A stretch of 64,000 nt of DNA from an uncultured Lachnospiraceae bacterium (GTDB lineage Bacteria; Bacillota; Clostridia; Lachnospirales; Lachnospiraceae): the NCBI GenBank assembly GCA_910578555.1, contig CAJTPS010000016.1:1-64000 (forward strand). The letters are read 5' to 3'. How positions within the stretch are numbered: the stretch's first letter is position 1; each line of letters starts with the position of its first letter. Below, in pieces: positions 58,189-64,000 of the stretch. The notes under the pieces are model-generated. The model was not told where the DNA came from and did not search any database. It worked only from the letters and a program-made list of their open reading frames with translations. The position numbers and the translations under genes are program-made.

Positions 58189-58542
58189 CTATTCTCTGTT
58201 CTTAAAATGAATAAAATGATAGCTCTCCATGATCTGCATATATTTCACGACCCGCGGATACAGCGGTTCCACTTCCTCGCCAAACGCCGCTTTCTGAAGA
58301 TCGGCCAGCTCCATCACGCTCCGCTCCCCGTCGATTAACGGCCATAAGAAACTGCCGTATTTCTCCATATGGACTTTCGTCACCCTGGGCCGCTTGAACA
58401 ACTTCTGGGCGATCCGGTTGAATACACCCGTATTCTCCACTTCCAGAACGATAATTTCCTCGTCGTCGGTACTCCATGTAAGTTCCGCCGCCCGTTCCGG
58501 AATCAGATCAAGATAATTCTTCTGCTGCTTTTTCTTCTTCAT
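58189..58542 (-). CDS. PqqD-like (RiPP recognition element fold) protein
   Basis: 117 residues. The C-terminal half has the PqqD pattern of a short beta-hairpin and winged helices: FLWPLIDGERSVMELADLQKAAFGEEVEPLYPRVVKYMQIMESYHFIHF. PqqD domains bind leader peptides and deliver them to modifying enzymes. It begins inside the OPT stop codon (TGATG), so the two are co-translated. No radical SAM enzyme or precursor gene is adjacent. A basic N-terminus (KKKKQQK) is present. Confidence 0.8.
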   Translation of the reverse strand: MKKKKQQKNYLDLIPERAAELTWSTDDEEIIVLEVENTGVFNRIAQKLFKRPRVTKVHMEKYGSFLWPLIDGERSVMELADLQKAAFGEEVEPLYPRVVKYMQIMESYHFIHFKNRE

Positions 58543-60440
58543 CAGTTCTTACTCTTCTTCCACATGGAAAACTTAAGCAGACACAGGATCATGACTGCCA
58601 TCAGTACTACGCCGCCGATATTGCCAAGATTGAGCAAACCGGACAGATCCATGGTAATGCCGCAGACCGCCAGGATCGCCAGCAGAATACCTACCAGACC
58701 TTCTCCCGCAATCATACCCGCACAATACAGCGTGCCGTCTGTAGACTGACGTTCTTTCGTCTTCGCATCCACTTTCTTTCTGCCATCCATCAGCATACGG
58801 ACAACGCCGCCGATCATGATACTTGCATTTAAGTAGATCGGCAGATACAGACCGATTGCAAAAGGCATAACCGGAATCCGTAAGATCTCCAGACCAAGTG
58901 CAAGGAATACGCCGATAAATACGAGATTCCAGGGAAGTTCGCCACCCATGATTCCCTCTACGATCATCTTCATCAGGGTCGCCTGCGGCGCCGGCACTTC
59001 CGTCCCGCCGTACCCCCATGCCGTATTTAACAGATACAGTACGCCGCCGATGGCAAGTCCGGAGGCAACCACGCCTACCAGCTCACCGATCTGCTGCCGC
59101 TTCGGTGTCGCGCCGAGCAGATAACCGGTCTTCAGATCCTGTGATGTATCACCCGCGATCGCCGCGATAATACAGATAACGGAGCCGATCGCAATCGCGC
59201 CCGTCATACCCGTAATGCCGCTGTCGCCCGTCGCCTTAATCGCCATGGTTGCAATCAGAAGCGTGGCAATCGCCATGCCGGACACCGGGTTGTTAGAGCT
59301 TCCGATCAGCCCTACCATACGGGAGGATACGGTCGCAAAGAAGAAACCGAATACCACGATCAGCAGCGCGCCCAGAATATTCACCGGAATCGCCGGAACA
59401 AGCCAGATAATCAGAATCATGACCGCAATGCCTGCCAGAACAAAGCCCATCGGCAGATCCTGTGCCGTTCTTGCCCCACTCGTATTCTTACTGCCCTTCA
59501 TGCTCTTAATAGAATCTCTGAAAGTAGTAATGATTAACGGTAAAGATTTGATCAGGGAAATAATACCGCCCGTCGCAATCGCACCGGCGCCGATATATCT
59601 CACATAAGAACTCCAGATTTCCGATGCGCCGCCGCCCTCATAGAGCTGTCCGATGGTCGTACCGACCTCCGCCGGATACATCCATGTATCGGCGCCAAAC
59701 AGGCAGATCATCGGAATGATCACCATCCAGCCGAATAAAGAACCTACAAACATATAGGAGGCGATCTTCGGTCCTACGATATACCCTACGCCGAGAAGCG
59801 CCGGATAGACCTCCATACCGAGTTCGCCTTTAAAAGCACGAAATTCTGCGGCAATATCCGCCGGAATCACTTTAATACCGTCCACAAGAAACTTAAAGAC
59901 CGCCGCCAGTCCCATACCGCTGAATACGGTAGAAGCATTGGAACCGCCTTCCTCACCTGCCAGAAGCACCTCTGCACATGCCGTTCCTTCCGGATACAGA
60001 AGTGTCGCATGTTCCTTCACGATCAGCGCATTGCGCAGCGGAATCATAAACAATACGCCTAAGATACCGCCGCAGAGCGCAATCAGCGTAATCTCTATGA
60101 GACTCGGCATATCGCACAGGCCGTCCTCCGCCCATAAAAACAGCGCAGGCATCGTAAAGATCGCACCGGCCGCAAGAGACTCACCGGCGGAACCGATGGT
60201 CTGAACCATGTTGCTCTCCAGAATGGAGTTTTTCTTCATAATGACACGAATTACACCCATGGAAATAACCGCCGCCGGAATCGATGCGGACACGGTCATG
60301 CCGACACGCAGTCCCAGATACGCATTCGCCGCGCCGAAAACGATGGCAAGGATAATTCCCATGATGATCGATGTCACCGTAAACTCCGGCGTAATCTTCT
60401 CCGCCGGGATATACGGTTTGAACTCTTTGTTGTCGTTCAT
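58542..60440 (-). CDS. OPT-family oligopeptide transporter
   Basis: 632 residues from the ATG at 60440 (MNDNKEFKPYIPAEKITPEFTVTSIIMGIILAIVFGAANAYLGLRVGMTVSASIPAAVISMGVIR), with AGGAGAGG upstream; the open frame begins earlier without support. About 15 membrane helices and the OPT motifs (NxxQTxGSAGESLAAG-like, SSNNPVSGMAIATLL, AIAGDTSQDLKTGYLLGATPKRQQIGELVG) place it with bacterial oligopeptide and metal-chelate importers. It overlaps the PqqD-like gene. Confidence 0.95.
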   Translation of the reverse strand: MNDNKEFKPYIPAEKITPEFTVTSIIMGIILAIVFGAANAYLGLRVGMTVSASIPAAVISMGVIRVIMKKNSILESNMVQTIGSAGESLAAGAIFTMPALFLWAEDGLCDMPSLIEITLIALCGGILGVLFMIPLRNALIVKEHATLLYPEGTACAEVLLAGEEGGSNASTVFSGMGLAAVFKFLVDGIKVIPADIAAEFRAFKGELGMEVYPALLGVGYIVGPKIASYMFVGSLFGWMVIIPMICLFGADTWMYPAEVGTTIGQLYEGGGASEIWSSYVRYIGAGAIATGGIISLIKSLPLIITTFRDSIKSMKGSKNTSGARTAQDLPMGFVLAGIAVMILIIWLVPAIPVNILGALLIVVFGFFFATVSSRMVGLIGSSNNPVSGMAIATLLIATMAIKATGDSGITGMTGAIAIGSVICIIAAIAGDTSQDLKTGYLLGATPKRQQIGELVGVVASGLAIGGVLYLLNTAWGYGGTEVPAPQATLMKMIVEGIMGGELPWNLVFIGVFLALGLEILRIPVMPFAIGLYLPIYLNASIMIGGVVRMLMDGRKKVDAKTKERQSTDGTLYCAGMIAGEGLVGILLAILAVCGITMDLSGLLNLGNIGGVVLMAVMILCLLKFSMWKKSKN

Positions 60441-60644
60441 CTTTCCCTCTCCTTTATTATGTTTTGTAACAGTAAAATCGAAAACTTCCCTGACTGCAAA
60501 GTTTTCAATATAGTTAGAATTATACTGGAATTGTGCGGTATTTACAAGAAAAGATTTCTTCATCTCATCATATTCTTGTCATTTCTAACATAAGGAAGCG
60601 CTTATATAGAGATATTTCTGTTGAATATATATAATGATGTGCTT

Positions 60645-61043
60645 CTACACGATCTCGTCATTCACGTCGATGTTAAAGTGGGCATAATATGATTGCTGAT
60701 TTTCTTTCAATACATTAAGATTCTGGCACATAAATGCGCATGTAAAATCATAAAAGGGCTTATTGGTCCCCATGGGCACATCTATTGCAAACTTCAATGC
60801 TTTCTGCAGCGTAATATCTTTTGCCTCACTCAATCTTTTCAGTTTTTCAATTGCTTTTGCCTGTACGTCCGGTTTACCCTCGACGTTTTTTAATGCCTGT
60901 ATGATCAGCAGATATTCTTCATATCCGGCTTCTATCTCTGCCTCATTAAAAAGCGGATCAACCTATGCCAATCCAAGTTTCGCCAGTCCGGCGCGTCTGG
61001 TTCTTACACGCTCTGCATCTTTTCTGATGTCTTCAATATCCAT
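60645..61043 (-). pseudogene. ORF interrupted by one in-frame TAG
   Basis: Reading from the ATG at 61043, 26 codons (MDIEDIRKDAERVRTRRAGLAKLGLA) are followed by TAG (60965-60963). The same frame then continues for 106 more codons without a stop (VDPLFNEAEIEAGYEEYLL..., LKFAIDVPMGTNKPFYDFTC..., FNIDVNDEIV). The frame is also open just before the ATG (GIAEAENGDYP), so the 5' part may be shortened too. The protein is unknown and mostly helical. It is either a recent pseudogene, a sequencing error or a read-through product. Confidence 0.65.
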
Positions 61044-61183
61044 CGGATAATCCCCGTTCTCTGCTTCTGCAATTCCCTGCCATATAGCTTAATAACAAAT
61101 TTTACCGCACCGGAATATCGTTTGTACTGATACTTTATTTATCAAATCATATCTCTTTTTCGTAAAAACCTCCCGCCGCATAC

Positions 61184-61213
61184 TTGTAAATCTGTATCAC
61201 ATTCGTGTATAAT
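61184..61213 (+). promoter_or_regulatory. Promoter of purC
   Basis: TTGTAA (61184-61189), an 18-nt spacer and TATAAT (61208-61213), 48 nt upstream of the start codon. No purine riboswitch is seen. Confidence 0.6.
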
Positions 61214-61260
61214 GATAATCTATTCATGCAATAAACACCCAGAAAGGAACCATAATAATC

Positions 61261-62130
61261 ATGACCGAATTAAAACCCATCAAAGAAGGTAAAGTACGTG
61301 AGATCTACGACAACGGCGACACACTGATCATGGTTGCCACAGACCGCATCAGCTGCTTCGACGTGATTCTGAACAATCAGGTGACGAAGAAAGGCGCCGT
61401 GCTGACGCAGATGTCCAGATTCTGGTTTGACATGACGCAGGATATCCTGCCCAACCACATGATCTCCGTGGACGTAAACGATATGCCTGAATTTTTCAGA
61501 CAGGAGCAGTTCGACGGCAACAGTATGCTGTGCCGCAAATTAGAGATACTTCCCATCGAATGTATCGTGCGCGGCTACATAACTGGAAGCGGCTGGGCCA
61601 GCTACGTGAAAGACGGCACTGTATGCGGCATTAGACTGCCGGAAGGCTTACAGGAATCCGACAAGCTGCCGGAGCCCATCTACACGCCCTCCACCAAGGC
61701 TGAGATCGGCGAACATGACGAGAATATTTCTTACGAACAGAGCGTGGATTATCTGGAGCATAGATTCCCCGGCAAAGGGGCGGAATATGCCGCTAAAGTT
61801 CGGGATTATACCCTTGCATTATATAAAAAATGTGCGGAATATGCACTCACCCGTGGTATCATTATCGCAGATACGAAGTTTGAGTTTGGTCTGGACAGCG
61901 AGGGCAATATTGTTCTCGCCGACGAGATGCTCACCCCGGACAGTTCCCGCTTCTGGCCTGCGGACGGCTACGAACCGGGACACGCACAGCCCTCTTTTGA
62001 CAAACAGTTTGCAAGAGACTGGCTGAAGAGCCACGAAGAACATAACTGGACGCTGCCCGAAGAGATCGTGCACAAGACCATCAACAATTATCTGCTGGGG
62101 TATGAAATGCTGACAGGAAAGAAGCTGTAA
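61261..62130 (+). CDS. purC: SAICAR synthetase
   Basis: 289 residues of the longer (yeast-like) PurC type. Visible motifs are KEGKVREIYDNGDTLIMVATDRISCFD, the IVRGYITGSGWASYVKDGTVCGIRLPEGL segment, PIYTPSTKAEIGEHDENI and IIADTKFEFGLDSEGNIVLADEMLTPDSSRFW. It joins aspartate to CAIR in purine synthesis. It is standalone, not in a pur operon here. AAGGA lies about 12 nt before the ATG. A terminator follows at 62150. Confidence 0.96.
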   Translation: MTELKPIKEGKVREIYDNGDTLIMVATDRISCFDVILNNQVTKKGAVLTQMSRFWFDMTQDILPNHMISVDVNDMPEFFRQEQFDGNSMLCRKLEILPIECIVRGYITGSGWASYVKDGTVCGIRLPEGLQESDKLPEPIYTPSTKAEIGEHDENISYEQSVDYLEHRFPGKGAEYAAKVRDYTLALYKKCAEYALTRGIIIADTKFEFGLDSEGNIVLADEMLTPDSSRFWPADGYEPGHAQPSFDKQFARDWLKSHEEHNWTLPEEIVHKTINNYLLGYEMLTGKKL

Positions 62131-62149
62131 TGACTTTATATGATCGAGT

Positions 62150-62189
62150 AAAACGCCTGCCGGAAATCTGTTCCGACAGGCATATTTGT
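62150..62189. terminator. Bidirectional terminator between purC and the Ig-like-repeat gene
   Basis: GCCTGCCGGAA / TTCCGACAGGC, a stem with one mismatch and a 5-nt loop, followed by ATATTTGTTT on plus and AAAACG on minus. Confidence 0.7.
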
Positions 62190-62193
62190 TTAC

Positions 62194-64000
62194 CTACCAC
62201 CAGAAGATCGTCTTCGGTCTGATCGTAAACTGTACGGTCTTGGTTCCTCCGTAATTCCCGATCCCTTTGATGGTTACGGAAGCCTTGCCCTTCTTGATAT
62301 TATTGCGATATTCCACAATCTCATAATCTGTTTCCCATAAAGATACGCCTCCTAATTTTACCTGCAGTACATCCTGTCCGGGTCTGATCTCCTCACCGGT
62401 ATATATCTGCGCCGGAATCGTTACCTTGGCTTTGCTGATGTCTGACCATACAATGCGGTATCTTCCTTTCAGTTGTCCTGTATAGTTTCCTTTTCCGGAC
62501 ACCGTAATTTCAAGCACTGTTCCTGCCGGAAGAATATCATCACTTTCCGCTGTATCTCCCGCCCTGCGCACAGAACCGTCTTCCAGCAGCACCTCCTCGG
62601 TATAAACATATGTAAAGTTCTTCTCGTAGTCCGTTCCCACCTTCAATACAGAACCATTCAGATCCGTGATCTTTGGTGTTGTCTTATAGGCATTTTTCTT
62701 ATTCCGGTACACTCTGTCCGGCACGGTCATGGACATAAGACCCAAATCCTGCTGTCCGATGGTAAATGTCTGCTGTATAGTGCCTTTAAAATTCCCTTTT
62801 CCTTTCACCGTAACTGTCGGCCTCTTATCAGGATTCATACCATCATCTGCTTTCTTGTTGTTCCGGTAGCTTAATGTATAGTCTTTTCCTTCTGTCAGAA
62901 GCTGCCCGTCGTATGTTACCACCGGCTTCGGTTTACTGCCGCCTTTCATATAAGGAACCGGATTATCTTCCATCTGCACCGACATCTTACCGTCCGCATC
63001 CATATTTATGGCATAGGGTAGGATTTTAAAGTTCTTTTTCAGTGTTCCGCTATAGCCGTTCACGCCGGTAAAAATAACAGAAGCAGTGCCCGCATCTACG
63101 TTTTTCAGATAAGAAACCGTATAATCTGTCCCTTCCATCAATACCTTCTGTTCCTTATTGACGGTCATCGTAAGCACCGGCGAGATGCCCCAGAACGGTG
63201 ACTCTGTTGTCAGAGCGCTTCCGGTATACGTCATCGTCTTCGGAATCCCTGTTACTTTTGCCTTCTTAATGCTGCCCCCTGTGATCTTGAAGGTCACTTT
63301 TTTGGTTCCGCTGTAAGCGCCCATACCCGTAATGATCACCGAAGCCGTACCGATTTTTGTATTATCCGCATAGGCTGTGGTATAATCCACGCCCTCTGCA
63401 AGCTCTTTTTTGCCATATTTAACGGTAAATTCCTGTTTTATTTCCTGACCGGTATAGGGCTTGTTTTTGATGCCTTTCACGGTTGCCTTACTGATCAGTT
63501 CATTGCTTGTGATCGTATACGGAACCGTTCTTTCTCCGGTATAATTGCCCGTTCCCTTGACAATGATACGGTAATCGCCTGCCTCTTTATAGGCTCCGGC
63601 ACTCTCAAACAGATCAGGATATTCCACCGTAAAGTCTCTTTTGTTTGCCAGCTTCTTTCCGTTTCGTGTAACCACCGGAACAGGCTTTTGTACTTTGTTA
63701 TTTGCCTTCTTCAAAAGTGCCGGCGCATCGATTTCCTCATCTGTACCGATATCCCTCGGCAGGATATTGAAGTTGACCGTCTGGCTTCCGGCATAGTTTC
63801 CTTTCCCCTTTACCACAACAGCCGGTGCTTTTGCCCCGTCTATTGCCAGCGCTGCTTTCACATTGTTTTTATAAACCAGTGTATAATCCTGTCCTTCCGT
63901 CAATGTTCTGGTCCCGTCGTATACCGTAATCTTCGGAAGGATCTTTCCGCCGGTATATACCTGATCCGGCACATCCGCCGCCCACATACCGTCTCTTTCC
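62194..64000 (-). CDS. Large Ig-like-repeat surface protein, partial (N-terminus beyond right edge)
   Basis: About 600 residues are visible and the frame is open through position 64000; an ATG at 63987 is unlikely to be the start. The visible part is about eight beta repeats of 70-80 residues with a common pattern: (P)YTG..I.P...V..g...L..G.DY...Y.NN...G.A.V...G.G.Y.GT....F.I. This resembles the repeats of large secreted clostridial surface proteins. The C-terminus (RPKTIFWW) carries no sortase or wall-binding signal, so attachment, if any, must be through the unseen N-terminal part. Confidence 0.85.
   Translation of the reverse strand, partial: ERDGMWAADVPDQVYTGGKILPKITVYDGTRTLTEGQDYTLVYKNNVKAALAIDGAKAPAVVVKGKGNYAGSQTVNFNILPRDIGTDEEIDAPALLKKANNKVQKPVPVVTRNGKKLANKRDFTVEYPDLFESAGAYKEAGDYRIIVKGTGNYTGERTVPYTITSNELISKATVKGIKNKPYTGQEIKQEFTVKYGKKELAEGVDYTTAYADNTKIGTASVIITGMGAYSGTKKVTFKITGGSIKKAKVTGIPKTMTYTGSALTTESPFWGISPVLTMTVNKEQKVLMEGTDYTVSYLKNVDAGTASVIFTGVNGYSGTLKKNFKILPYAINMDADGKMSVQMEDNPVPYMKGGSKPKPVVTYDGQLLTEGKDYTLSYRNNKKADDGMNPDKRPTVTVKGKGNFKGTIQQTFTIGQQDLGLMSMTVPDRVYRNKKNAYKTTPKITDLNGSVLKVGTDYEKNFTYVYTEEVLLEDGSVRRAGDTAESDDILPAGTVLEITVSGKGNYTGQLKGRYRIVWSDISKAKVTIPAQIYTGEEIRPGQDVLQVKLGGVSLWETDYEIVEYRNNIKKGKASVTIKGIGNYGGTKTVQFTIRPKTIFWW

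Overview
The window looks like a chromosome segment from an anaerobic Clostridia of the Lachnospiraceae type. Supporting signs are class III fructose-bisphosphatase, CoaX-type pantothenate kinase, Mini-RNase III, SigH, a DUF1836-like protein, NiaR and a TrpR-like YerC, a cysteine-type T-box, a lysine riboswitch, and C-terminal (T)PKTG anchoring of a surface protein. I cannot name the species.

Layout. (1) 1-9.95 kb is one end of an integrative conjugative element (ICE). Everything here reads on the minus strand: ParA and ParB partition proteins, a 1382-residue thioester/Cna-B surface adhesin, and a tightly packed string of very small accessory proteins, several of which are paralogues of one another. 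The element stops directly at the 3' end of rlmD, whose product carries an unusual extra C-terminal tail, so the element probably sits in that gene. (2) 9.97-20 kb holds rlmD, small unknowns, pcrA, a PspA/SPFH envelope-stress pair, a chemoreceptor and an EamA permease. (3) 20-31.6 kb holds tRNA-Gly, a lone ABC binding lipoprotein, an Hpt protein, yerC, niaR, a cold-shock gene, a eukaryote-type hisA, fbp, and dapA-dapB under a lysine riboswitch. (4) 31-41.2 kb holds a corrinoid adenosyltransferase, an SSB-like protein, typA with a three-hairpin leader, mgtE, a YigZ protein, a class A PBP and a HAD phosphatase. (5) 41.3-45.5 kb is a lower-GC patch with an SMR exporter, a GH5 hydrolase, an AraC regulator, and an IS256-family element inserted exactly at the 3' end of tRNA-Thr. 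A half-copy of that tRNA lies upstream. (6) 45.6-52 kb is a cysteine T-box operon: cysE-cysS-mrnC-rlmB, an SGNH hydrolase with a VSGN repeat, and sigH. (7) 52-64 kb holds ispF, coaBC, coaX, an ECF S component (probably pantothenate), a second chemoreceptor, an OPT transporter overlapping a PqqD-like gene, a broken ORF, purC, and a large Ig-like-repeat protein that runs off the right edge.

Two dispersed non-coding repeat families run through the chromosomal part. One is a ~140-bp MITE-like element with 16-bp terminal inverted repeats (copies near 19.0, 31.8, 40.4 and 54.9 kb). The other is a ~73-bp unit ending in a TTTCCTATA motif (12.4, 23.2, 39.9, 51.5 and 56.0 kb, including a three-unit tandem inside the cysE leader).

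The most promising leads are the typA leader RNA, the two repeat families, the ICE small-protein cluster with the RlmD tail, the VSGN-repeat hydrolase in the cysteine/sigH operon, and the OPT-PqqD pair. Product names rest on motif recognition by eye. No database search was possible.
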